Shown piece after piece: positions 42,765 to 53,539 of a stretch of DNA of 64,000 bases. This DNA is from Asparagopsis taxiformis (Eukaryota; Rhodophyta; Florideophyceae; Bonnemaisoniales; Bonnemaisoniaceae): the NCBI GenBank assembly GCA_030407315.1, contig JALQPE010001906.1, positions 54,390 through 118,389 on the forward strand, read 5' to 3'. The translations under genes and the position numbers were made by a program. Below the pieces are notes generated by a model that worked only from the letters and a program-made list of their open reading frames with translations, ran no database searches and was not told the origin of the DNA. Numbering within the stretch: the stretch's first letter is position 1; each line of letters opens with the position of its first letter.

Positions 42765-45700
42765 GGTTAACCATGCTCCAGACTTGATTCACTAGTAAAA
42801 ATTGATGTTCGAACCCTTTCACGCAGGGGCATTCTCTGAAAAAAAACTTGATCGTTGATTACATCCATAGTGGAAGCTGCATTCAGGAAATGACATTTAG
42901 TCGTTCATTGTACATTTCAAAGGCTAGTAGTGCGCGGAGTAGTTTGATTGGACAAGCTCCCAGCGTGGCATTGGAGCGAACTTTGTCCCGCACACAATTT
43001 TCACCTTCCAGTACGAATCATCCTTATTACAGCAATTTTCCAAGAGCAATCAACGTGACAGGATTCGAACTGAGAAACTCAGTCACTGCACTGTCTGATT
43101 TCAGGATGGACTTACCGTGTAGTATGTATCTGATTATGCCAGCAGCCTCGACCAAGGGCGGGAGGGTATTGAAAATCATCCTGTATTTTCTTAAAACAAG
43201 GGATTAATTTTTGTACTGAGTAGTTTTGAAATGTTCTCGTATTTTCCCACTTGACGGACTTTTGATTAAAATATACAAATTTTTTATTTTAGTTTGTAAT
43301 CTAGGAAATGATGAAACAATTAGGAAATGACTCGATCATTGAGAAAATACCCCGTATTTGAATATGAGGTCTAATGGAAATTTAACATAATGTTTCTCCC
43401 TATCTCCATGACGTACATTGAAGAATTTCAATCCTTCTCTGCATACTTCACTCCACCCAATTCATCTATATCTCTTCTGCGTAATGGAAGACTCCATATA
43501 CAACAATTTCAACAGTATTTCCAGCCTCAGTCATCGACACTACAATTTCTTTACAGAAATCAGGACGGAAGCTGAGTTTTTCTGCTCTGGAGCTCCGTTA
43601 TACAGAGTATGATTTAAAAAAAGCCCTGCAAGCCTTCCTACTTGGAAAACAATGCAGAAGAAATGTAGAGTCCATCCGCAACAAGTAATCATTTCAACAC
43701 TGGATTTTCATCAAGTCTTCAATTCAAACAATTTAAATTCGAGAATGATTACATAAGAACTTCCTATCATCCTTCGAACTACAAAGAGAAAAGCGCAATA
43801 CCTTCTAGAATTGAAATCTGACATAGACTTGAAACAGCATGGAAAACACTTGAATGCTTTGAAAGAGAATGCCAAAAAACATCTAAAGTAGATTTGAAAG
43901 CTTTGATTCGCCCGTTTAAGGTTTCATGGCGGGCACGAAGTAGACTTGAGGTGCGCGAATTATTTCAACGTCTGGATAAGATCCACAAGGATATGGACTG
44001 TTTAACCATATGATATGAACTTTAGAAATGCTGACTCCTATTTCATATCGCAAACCTGGTCCCCTGAATTTGTGACTGTACCACATTGAATTGAACGGAG
44101 AAGGTTCTTGAATACGACAGTCTGTTTCATCTACGGTCATGACACAAGAATTTTCATTAGGCCTGACGCCCGAAAAACTTTCACCAACGTTGATCTGAAA
44201 TCATTGGTTAGCTATAGATTCGTAAAATATATAATGAGGAATATACGTACCACTTTCAAGTTCGAAAGAGCTTCAATCGCTACCCACGCCCATTTTCGAA
44301 AGGCTTTTTACGAAACAACAGCTATAGAACAGCAAAAACTTTCAGTTCCATATATTTTCAGCATCAGAAGACCATAAAAAAGATGAATCGGAAGTAATCG
44401 TTCTGGTGCTTTCGGGAGGAGGAGCATTGTCCACACTTTCCCACATATATTTGAGCTTACGCTAAAGAAAGAAATGAACTGTTGGTTCTGAAGTAGTTGA
44501 GATCCCTGAATACTAGTCGACATTTCAGAGGAGGGAGAATCAAAATAGACAGGCAGAATACCAGATCGAAATGGCATGGTTTGATTGAAGCGTGTGAAAT
44601 CTAGACCTTGGACCTTTCGGAAGAAGCTTGAAGTAAAACACGAATAATTTTGGTACCTGAACACTGCGGGTTATATATACAGTATATATCCAAGAAACAA
44701 AATGTCTTCTCACCGCAGAGCCTTCCAATTAGGTTTAAGGAAAGCATTGGTTAGTAACCAATGCTTTCCTTAAACCTAATTCTGAGTGTAGTACAGTCAG
44801 AATTACCTGCTTCGTTTTCTCTGTAAACATTTCACCTAATTTCGCTTTCTGCAACGTTTCCATAACCAGTTTTCTCTGCAACATTTAATTTATTTCTATT
44901 TTATGGATCACTATGAACGTACCAAATCTAAAAAAATCCTTGTTCCATCATAACGAAATTGAACACCGATTGTGTTCCACTTCTATAGTTTCTGAAGAAC
45001 ATCTTGATATTTCGCCATTCTAGATGAGTTCATTAGTAACAAAAATGGTTATCGAGAACTTCCTACCCGGATATATAGATCCTAAGGGGAGAAGGCAGGG
45101 CACAGTATCAGGTTTATATACAGCTTTCAAATAGAATATCATTATGTCTGAGAATCACGACGGTGATGTTCAAATCCAATAGCAAGCCATATTACGGAAT
45201 ACGGATATGCATCCAAAAGTTTTGGCAGAAGTTATGGCAAAAGTTTTGTCAAAAGTTTTGAACCTTTTGCGTGATGGTGAATACAGACTGCGAAAGATTT
45301 TCGTTTCTTTGACGTCGCAGCAAATTTACCCCAGCATCGTAAACAACCTATTGCATAGTATTTGAATCTGAGGTTTCATGTGTTAATCCCTCATGCAAGC
45401 TGAACTTTCGCCATCGAAAGATCGGAACTTTCACCAAAACTTCAAAACTTTTGGGTATTCAGAAACCGAAAGTTTCCCACTGCATAGATCTTTTCTGGTT
45501 ATCTCGGGTTTGGAGCCTTGTCTTGATCTATTATACGAAATATGAAAGGCCATCATGATATCGTCGTTTATAACTTGAACTTTCGGCACCTGAAAGATTC
45601 CTCACAAAAAGTTTCGCAATTTTTGGCGAGATTTTTGGAAGCAAATTTAGAAAATTTACAGCCCGGCTTGAAACATTATACATTATCAACCCAATTTTTT

Positions 45701-45884
45701 AAAAAGTTCAGTTGCTTTCGAAATTGTAATTTCAATTGCTTATTTCAGGTATACTTTAATTACAAAGTAGTTTATTCAATTAAATTATGAACCTAGATGG
45801 GATGATTTGTTTGCACACGCTACGCTAATATGGTGAAGCACCGTTGGATTGCTCCTAGAATGGATCCAGTAGAATAATGGCTCG
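42765..45884. other. AT-rich gene-poor region
   Basis: About 3.1 kb with short, low-quality open frames only. It contains a 55-bp palindrome (listed separately) and AAAGTTTTGG-like short repeats near 45,215-45,480. No gene could be supported. Confidence 0.5.
44727..44781. repeat. 55-bp perfect palindrome
   Basis: Two 27-bp arms (44,727-44,753 and 44,755-44,781) are exact reverse complements around a single G at 44,754. The arms start AATTAGGTTTAAGGAAAGC. Nothing in the surroundings explains it. Confidence 0.95.
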
Positions 45885-46803
45885 CCCTCCTCACCTACCC
45901 AGTTTGACGTAGAGTTCTCCTGCCGTTGTCCTGCTCCAGTACATGCTGGAGAGTGGGGCTATCGGTGAGGAGGACGAGCCTGCTGAAGTACACAGCCCGG
46001 AGGAGCTGTTTCGCCAGTATCTACTCTCCAGCTTCCGGACATGCTTCAACAACCACAAGAGGTCCTTTTTGAAAGGTGAGTGCATTATTTTGTTCGTTTA
46101 CTTCATCCTCTACTAACTTCCCTAGCTCTACACTAGACTCCTCTGCCATAGGATCGCCTGGAGATTTGAAACGTAAAATATGTGGTGGCCGTGGATCCTC
46201 GTCGAAGAAGCTGAAGGATGTTTCCACTGGTTCCATCAGCCGTGGAATCGAAGTCGATTGTATCTTGGAATTCGATAATGATTCCACGGTTGATGGAACC
46301 ATCGCTGGTGGAACGCCCACAATTGTGGGGAAAAGTCGGAATCAATTTAGCGAGTTTTTTGCCCTTGCTTATCGTTTTCTGTTGGGCTTTGCCAAAGAAT
46401 AGCACTGATATGCTTACAGCCGCTATGGTGCTCCCTCAAGGTGTAATGGATTCCATGTTTGAAGTGGATGTCGTAGACGGCGGAATGGTGTTGGAACTCA
46501 AGGTGGAATGGCCAAGTGCAATTTCAGTGCACGAAGAATTGCATACGAAATGGTTTACGCAAGGAAATGCACCACGTAGATATTAGAGGGAATGAATTTG
46601 AAAAAGCTTTGAAGCTGAAGCGATCTAACGCTCATGAGAAACTATTCTCGCGCGCGCGATTCCCACTATCCTTTACTCTGCGTCCAGAAATCTTTGAACA
46701 GCATAATATGATAGTCCAACCATCCTCGGTAGCTGACGTTTATGTTGACCCTATTTCATCTAAGTCTAACTACGGGATATCACGGAACAGTAACACGCTT
46801 TAA
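45885..46803 (+). pseudogene. Decayed unknown gene with a recognisable intron
   Basis: A coding-like stretch (LLQYMLESGAIGEEDEPAEV...NNHKRSFLKG) ends at a GTGAG donor at 46,076. The 50-bp intron has an exact TACTAAC branch site and ends TTCCCTAG at 46,125. Downstream frames read DLKRKICGGRGSSSKKL, later FEVDVVDGGMVLELKVEW and FSRARFPLSFTLRPEIFEQHN, in shifting frames. I do not recognise the protein. A long inverted repeat at 46,229-46,300 sits in the middle. Confidence 0.35.
46229..46300. repeat. 21-bp inverted repeat with 30-nt loop
   Basis: GGTTCCATCAGCCGTGGAATC at 46,229-46,249 pairs with 46,280-46,300 with one mismatch. Weaker complementarity extends outward, giving similar open frames on both strands. 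Confidence 0.8.
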
Positions 46804-47092
46804 AAGCTTAAAGGGTTAAGTAAACTTAGACTAGTTCTATACACTTGCATCGCATCATTTTCATAAACTGATATCGTTTTAAAAAGGAATTATATTTTCT
46901 CGACGCACATCCCTGAAGCCATTCGCGTGTGATTAAGCAACATATATCCAAATTCCAACCCAAGCTGCGTCGGGGCGGTAAGCTGATTTTCTAGATCACA
47001 GTTGAGCATGGTGTAGGACCAGCCGGAATGGCAGGTGCCAGGGGAGTTCTAGAATTGCTTGCCGGGTCAGGGCGAGTTGAACCGGGTAGCGC

Positions 47093-47822
47093 TGTTGAAC
47101 TTGCGTTTCGCGTTTCGCGCGTCGCTCGGTCGCGGTGGCGGCCGGGTGGTACAACGGCGCAACGCGCAGGGATCGATCGCAACACGGGGTTCGCGGGCCG
47201 GCGTAAGCCGTTATCTCAGGGTGAGGTCACCGAGTAAACTCGAGCACGACGCGATCCACGCAGGGGTTGTAAATCCCTGGCCTAGTGGTGTGCGATGCAA
47301 AGCGCGGTACCGCGGTGCGACGCTGTTCAGCGGTCGGTGTACGCGGCGCGTGCGCACGTACGTCGGCGATCGTGAGCAATCCGCAGGCAACGTCGTAACG
47401 AAATCGGTCCTCACGACGCGCTAGACGGTTAAATCGTAGCTGCGAAAGCGCAGGCTGTTTATTGGTAAGGTGCGAAGCAGAACGAACATTAATAAATAAC
47501 TATTCAGGACAGGTTGTCCTTGCGCGACCGGCCGGCGGCCGATTGCTCGCACAGAAAAGGGAAATATTTGAGAAAAAGACTTTCGTCATAAAAAACCCAA
47601 AACGGGTAAATAAAGGGAAATTCGTAAAAATCGCTACACTTAGCGCCGGGCTCGCGGTTTCGTGGCAACGTTCGCGCGCACTCGTTCGTGCAGAGGCACG
47701 GTGACACGTAATCGAATCGCCACGCGTACGCTCGCTTACTAGCTAACTAATCGCGGATACATGTGGACTCAGCTCGACGCAATCGCTACGAACGTGTGCG
47801 CGTCGACGAAATAAATTGCGCC
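47093..47822. repeat. Left long inverted repeat flanking the gypsy remnant (LTR-like)
   Basis: About 730 bp starting TGTTGAACTTGCG and ending ATTGCGCC. It is the inverse complement of 51,946-52,652, with substitutions and small indels. The right copy carries AATAAA on the + strand, in the orientation expected for the gypsy coding strand, so this left copy is the one that appears flipped. Confidence 0.8.
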
Positions 47823-48059
47823 ACAGCGAGGTCTACTCTGAATGAAGATGATATCGATTTGGAGGAGATTGACAGCGTTTTTCGACACTTTTGCATCAAT
47901 ATGTCAATTAAGTAAGTCGAGAGCCGTTTGTGGTCTTTAGCATTATCGCAAGAAAAGTCACTTGAGGACGCAAGCTACCAAGGAAAGCTACAGTCACGGC
48001 CGCAAATGACAATTTCGCAAATCATGGAACGACTCAAGCCTCCGCAGCTACATTAGAAG

Positions 48060-48509
48060 ATGAGAAACATGCTGAGATTTCGGAAAAACGAAGGGCTGCA
48101 TGAGAAAGACTCTTTCGAGTTCATGAAAGAGCTAGTCAAGCTTGTTAAACTGTTTGAGCGGGCGGATGTCGACGACAACCGTGGGAAGCCCAAGGAAAGG
48201 GGAAAATGCATCCCACAGTCGCACGAATTTCGCACCGATGGCAAACGTAGTAGAAGAAGTGGAAAGCGCTGTGGGGAGAGTGTGACAGAGCATCGAGCAG
48301 AAGTAGGCAGCAATGGGAAAAATGTTATTCAAGGTAAACGCACAGCTGTTGAATGCCCTAATCCAAAATGCGGAGGGATGCATCGTGTCAAGGATTGTGA
48401 AATTACACCACCTGCAGAGAAGAAGAAACTATTGGATGAACAATTCAATGAGAATAGAAACAATAAGAAGAATGCATCGCCACGTAAGGTAATTCATAAG
48501 AACAACTGA
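48060..48509 (+). pseudogene. gypsy Gag fragment with zinc knuckle
   Basis: A 149-codon frame rich in Lys/Arg/Glu. It ends with a knuckle-like CPNPKCGGMHRVKDC (C-x4-C-x3-H-x4-C), as found at the end of retroelement Gag proteins. Its last codons lie in the palindrome at 48,481-48,536, where the frame stops. Confidence 0.55.
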
Positions 48510-48570
48510 AGTTGTTCTTACGAATTACCTTACGTGATTTTCGATCTCTTCTCATGAGAAGAGATCGAAA
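48481..48570. repeat. Two adjacent palindromes
   Basis: The first (48,481-48,536) has 27-bp arms around GA with one mismatch. The second (48,539-48,570) is a perfect 32-bp palindrome without a loop, arm TTTCGATCTCTTCTCA. They lie between the Gag and Pol fragments of the gypsy remnant. Confidence 0.95.
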
Positions 48571-49177
48571 CCACTCTACTATATTCAGCGCGTCCTTCTT
48601 GCATGGAGCAGTTGAATGTATAGTAATGACGGATGACGTTATGATTAGAATATCATATCCAAAACACTACCTAATTAGATGCTTCAGGCGTGTCAGCAGT
48701 TGCAAGTAGTCGCACTAGAACGCCTGTCATGCTTGAACCAGCTGTCGAGGATATAGGCCTGGTTAAATGCTATGCCAAGGTAGTGGCAGATGTCAGTCTA
48801 CGAGCTAGGCACTGCTCATTACTATGTCTAAGGGGTATTGTATGGCTAGTGTGTGAACAGAATGCACCGTATACGCTCATTTCCAGTCTGATGCTAGAAT
48901 TGTGTGAATTAAAGACCGCACACTTCTGGAAGCCGCATGTGATAGATCCAATGGTGTCATCGATATGTCCCAGTTGCATAGCGCTCAAGACTACCGAACA
49001 GAAAATAATGGCACCATGTGTAGTTCAACTCGTAATGGAGGCGTATTTCATTGCGAAGGAGGTGCATAGGACGACTGCCTACCAGACGCTGATGGATATA
49101 TTGATCTCGGCCACGACCCCGAAGAGGAACTATATTGGGATCTGTCGCTTCGCCTGGATGATTCCTGCACTGACGGA

Positions 49178-49760
49178 ATGTTACCCGCTGGAGTGCAACA
49201 ATTGCAAGAAATATTACACAAGTATAAAAATATCATGAGAGTGCGTTTTGGAAAGTACCCACCAGCCAATCTACCGCCCATGAGGATTGAGATCAGGCAG
49301 GGAGCCGTTTCCGTTAAAGCTAAAGCCCGCCGCTATTCAGCTGATCAGAGAAGATTTCTGTGCAGTTATGTCGACAAGCTTGTGGAAATGGATTTCTTGT
49401 ACCGAACCCAGATGCCACTTGGCAAGCACCACCGCTTCTCGTGCCGAAGAAGGGATCAAGAGCGAATTACAGAGTTGCCGTTGACCTCCGCCCTGGCAAT
49501 GCGGCTACTGTAAAAATGGCATGGTCGATGCTTCATGTGGATTCTGAGATACATGACTTCACTCAAAGCTCATGTTTGCTGTGCTGGACTTCGTTTCAGG
49601 ATACTGGAAAGTGCCAATGCATCCTGATTCACGGAACATGAGCGGAATTGTTACGCCGAAAGGAACTTTTTGTCCAAACGCCTTTATCCTGAGCTAACGA
49701 AAGCTACTGTACACTTCCAGAGCTCAATGGCGACGTTTTTTTCGGGAGCTCGAATGGAAT
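49178..49760 (+). pseudogene. gypsy reverse transcriptase fragments
   Basis: PPMRIEIRQGAVSVKAKARRYS resembles the start of gypsy RT. A frame change then leads to LLVPKKGSRANYRVAVDLRPGNAATVK, the typical RT fingers region. Palm-like residues (DFVSGYWKVPMHPDSRN, in another frame) follow. The frame is broken at several points. Confidence 0.65.
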
Positions 49761-50135
49761 ATGAAAGCTTGGCTGGATGATTACATCCATGCTGCCAGTG
49801 ACGACGAACTACTCAAAGTAATCTCCAGATTCTTTGAGATCTGTGCAGATATCGGATTATTTCTCTCAGCACGCAAGTGAATGTTCTTGCTACTCAAGTC
49901 CGATGGTGAGGACGGATCATATCCAAGGAGGGATACAGGATGGATCCTGCGCGGCTGACAGCACTCAAGGATATCGATGCACCATTGGCATCGGGCGAAT
50001 TGTGTGAGTTTTTTCATTGCTGTAGCTGAATGGAAACTGCAATACCACTGTTTGCCGAAAAGTGGAGCAACTCAAGCAGTTGCTTGAGCAAGCATATCGA
50101 AGGTAGGGAAAAGAACTGAGAGATCCCTCAGAAAC

Positions 50136-50670
50136 TTGCAGTTGCGAAATCTTTCTTGGGGAGCAAAGCACGAGAAAAGCTTCCGTGAGCTACAAGAAAA
50201 ATTACGCAACGTTGTCCAGTTGTCATATTCCGCACCAGATAAAGTAATCTGTACATTTACTGATGCATCAGAGAGGTTTTGGGATGGGGTAGTAACACAA
50301 GTGGACAAGTCAGATCTCGGAAAGCTACGTGAACTGAAAGTCCAAAGCCCAATGGAGTTTATGGGATCTGCATTTAAGGGATCTGATCTCGGCTGGAGCA
50401 CTTTCGAGAAGGAATCATTTACAATATTTAAAGTTTTCGAGAGAATAGACTTCTTCTTTACCGGACAGACAGTGTACGTGTTTACAGATCATCGAAATTT
50501 ATTATTCGTTTTCGCGGCTCGGGCGCTGGAGCCTACTCTAGGGCGACACGTAGTATCGAAAGTTCAGCAATGGGCACTGTTTCTGTCAAGGTGAAATTAT
50601 GTGATTGAGCACATATCTGGAGAAGATAATATATTCGCAGACATACTTACAAGATGGACCAAGGGTCACA
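50136..50670 (+). pseudogene. gypsy RNase H fragment
   Basis: The frame from 50,136 includes CTFTDASERFWDGVVTQVD, STFEKESFTIFKVFERIDFFF and VYVFTDHRNLLFVF, the pattern of the RT-associated RNase H in Ty3/gypsy elements. After a TGA it continues as NYVIEHISGEDNIFADILTRW. Confidence 0.7.
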
Positions 50671-50849
50671 GAAGGGACTGAAAACATTATGTAAGCTCTC
50701 AATGAGCAGAAAAGCAGCTGTGCCGTCTCCTGTTCAGGATGATTTCATCTGGTCAGACCAAAAGCTCATTCAGGATGCATAGGAGCTGTGCACGGAGAAG
50801 GATGACAACCTGGCATGAGGATCTGATGGATTATATAGGATTGAATCAA

Positions 50850-51830
50850 AGATATGGATTCCAAAGGATTCTGAAGAGCTGATACTTAAGCTTATCGTAT
50901 CATCACACGCTGGTATTATGGGACATCGAGGATGTGAGGCAACCGGGGGTATTCTGCGTGAATCCTTTTATTGGGATGGAATGAGTGAGGAATTGTCTCT
51001 GTTCGTCCGCTTTTGCAATCATTGCATTGTCACTCGGAGCGGAAACACAATCCCGCGTCCCCTTGCAGCTGCGTTGCATGGGTCGAAACCCAATGAGGTG
51101 GGTACACATGGACTATCTGTACATGGGATCTAGCAATGATAACTACCAATACGTGCTCATCCTCCGCGATGACTTGTATTCCTACGTATGGTTATGGCCA
51201 TCTGAAAAAGCAACGAGTGATACAGCGGCACAAGCTATATCTCGCTGGGTGGCATGTTTCGAGACTATGGTTTGGTGTGTCAGTGATCAAGGATCATATT
51301 TCAAAATTCAACTACTAGCCTCATTACAGAAAGAATTCAAGGTCAAGAACCACTACACAACCGCATATTATCCATGGGTGAACGGGTCTGTAGAACGCAT
51401 TTGCAGACAGGATTAAAGGTCATGCAAGGCAGTATTGTCCAAATGGAGACTCGCCCCTCGTGACTGGCAGGCCGTGCTACACTTTATCCAGAGCATTATC
51501 AACCATGCAACTCTGAAAAGACTGGGTTCTAGAAAGAAGGAGGATCCCAGAGTGCACCGCACACCAATAGAAGTATTCACAGGAATGATTCCCTCTAGAC
51601 CGCTGATGCGTGAACTATTAGTCTCTTCGTTTCCACAGATGGAAAGTGTCGAGGAGCTGGAATTTCGTCAGGTATTACGCATAGATAGGCTGCAGAGTAT
51701 ATTGGAAGAGCTGCACAAGGACGTCAGTGAGAAAATCACCAAGGAACATTCTACGCAGATGATCGCACACAACGTGAAGCCAGTAAATTTTATCGAAGGG
51801 TTTTATTCTGGTTCGGCCGGCGCAAAGTAG
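50850..51830 (+). pseudogene. gypsy integrase fragments
   Basis: An H-H-C-C finger (GHRGCEATGGIL...CNHC) is followed in another frame by the integrase core, with Asp in MDYLYMGSSND, Asp in VSDQGSYF and Glu in NGSVERICR. A C-terminal frame (51,435-51,830) includes HRTPIEVFTGMIPSRPL. Stops separate the pieces. Confidence 0.75.
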
Positions 51831-51945
51831 GGTCACAGGCTCCAGTTCCTGTGGCGAGGACCGCGTAAAATCGTTCGTGCTAAATATCCGCTTGTTTACG
51901 AGGTGGAGAGTCTCATAAAGAAGGAAACTGAAAAGTACACGATGA

Positions 51946-52652
51946 GGCGCAATTTATTTCGTCGACGCGCGCGCATTCGCTGCGATTGCGTCGGGTTGAA
52001 TTCGCGTGCATCCGCCTTCGTTAGTAAGCGAGCGTACGCGTGGTGTTTTGATTTCGTGTCACGGAGCGTCGATGCGAGCGCGTGCGCGCGAACGTTGCCA
52101 CGAAACCTCGAATCCGGCGCCACGTGTAGTGATTTCTACGAATTTCCCATTATTTCCCCTTTTTGGGTTTTTTGTGACGAAAGTCTTTTCCAAATATTTC
52201 CCTTTTGCGTGCGAGCGCGCGACCGCCGGCCGCGCAAGGACAACCTGTCCTGAGTAGTTAGCTACTAATGGTTGTTCTGCTTCGCACCTTTCCAATAAAC
52301 AGCCTGCGCTTTCGCAGCTACGATTTAACCGTCTAGTGCGTCGCGAGGACCGATTGCCTGAGACTTTGCGTGCGGATTGCTCACGATCGCCGACGTACGT
52401 GCGCGCGCCCGCGTACACCGACCGTCGAACAGCGTCGCACCGCGATACCGCGCGTTGCGTCGCATACTACTCGGCCAGGGATTTACGACCCTGCGCAGAT
52501 CGCGTTGTGCTCGATTTTACTCGGTGACCTCACCCTGAGATCACGGCTTGCGCCGGCCCGCGAATCCCGTGTTGCGATCGATCCCTGCGCGTTTGCCGTT
52601 GTACCACCCGGTCGTCACCGCGACCGAGCGACGTGCGAAACGCAAGTTCAAC
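51946..52652. repeat. Right long inverted repeat flanking the gypsy remnant (LTR-like)
   Basis: About 707 bp, inverse complement of 47,093-47,822. It begins GGCGCAATTTATTTCG and ends AAGTTCAAC. It abuts the start of the next repeat block at 52,652. Confidence 0.8.
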
Positions 52653-52771
52653 GTCTGTGTTTTCGGAAGTGGACGCGGACGTCCAGTCTCCTAGTACGGG
52701 TCCTAGTCGGCCCCGAGATTTACTAGAACAAATGAACGTCCGCGTCCGAAAAAAAATAAAAAAATTTTTGG

Positions 52772-53084
52772 ATGCGGACGTCCACTTTCTCTAGTACGTT
52801 CGGCGGAATACTAGGACCCGACATCCACTTTCTCTAGTACGTTCGGCGGAATACTAGGACCCGACATCCAATTTCTCTAGTACATTCAGCGGAATACTAG
52901 GACCCGACATCCAATTTCTCTAGTACATTCAGCGGGATCCTAGGACCCGACATCCACTTTCTCTAGTACGTTCGGCGGAATACTAGGACCCGACATCCAC
53001 TTTCTCTAGTACGTTTGGCGGAGTACTAGGACCCGACATCCAGTTTTTCTAGTACGTTTGGCCGGATACTAGGACCCGACATCC
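52772..53084. repeat. 43-bp tandem repeat array
   Basis: GACATCC recurs at 52,820, 52,863, 52,906, 52,949, 52,992, 53,035 and 53,078, exactly every 43 bp, with a partial first copy. About seven units contain CTAGTACGTTCGGCGGA and TACTAGGACC. Confidence 0.95.
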
Positions 53085-53209
53085 AGTATACAATATATCA
53101 GCAAAAACCCGGAGGGAAGAAATTACAGCGGATGGTAAATTAAGGGCCCATATCGGACCGTATTTTATTCTCTCATTTACGAAACTGCTCGTATACAATA
53201 CGTCTCTCT

Positions 53210-53353
53210 AGAATAGGAAATACATATCTGGTCAGAATAGGAAATAAATACCCGGTTAGAATAGGAAATACGTATCAAGCCAGGATACGGAATATGTATC
53301 CAGCTAGAATATGGAATACGTATCCAGCCAGAATACAAAATACCTGTCAGCAT
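53210..53353. repeat. 24-bp tandem repeat array
   Basis: About six copies of a 24-bp unit such as AGAATAGGAAATACGTATC; later copies have drifted. Confidence 0.9.
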
Positions 53354-53539
53354 ACCGTCGATCACCCATCTCCCTCACTATCGCGTTCTCCCTACCATCC
53401 GAACGCCATGCACCACCATCCGCACATACTTCAAGAACCCTCACGACCTAGATTACAAAAAATCTGCTCCTTCCCAATACCATCCCCGCTTTCCTCGACA
53501 CCACCCCAGCCCATTAAATCATCAAGACATGAAACACGA

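Larger units (their letters stand above)
47823..51945 (+). mobile_element. Decayed Ty3/gypsy-type retroelement between inverted LTR-like repeats
   Basis: Fragments in the gypsy order Gag zinc knuckle, RT, RNase H, integrase zinc finger, integrase core are spread over about 4 kb on the + strand with many stops and frame changes. A purine-rich stretch (AAAGAAGGAAACTGAAAAG) precedes the right repeat, as a polypurine tract would. The flanking repeats are inverted instead of direct, so the structure has been rearranged or the left repeat belongs to another copy. Confidence 0.8.

Noticed and set aside
43055..43085. tRNA-like AGTTCGAATCC motif on the minus strand
   Set aside because: The T-stem pairs in only three positions and no other arms can be drawn.
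47093..52652. A DIRS element, because of its inverted terminal repeats
   Set aside because: Integrase with D, D and E blocks and gypsy-type RNase H are visible, and no tyrosine recombinase is seen.
52772..53084. Regular repeats that could suggest a CRISPR array
   Set aside because: Units are contiguous 43-bp tandem copies without unique spacers, in a eukaryotic context.
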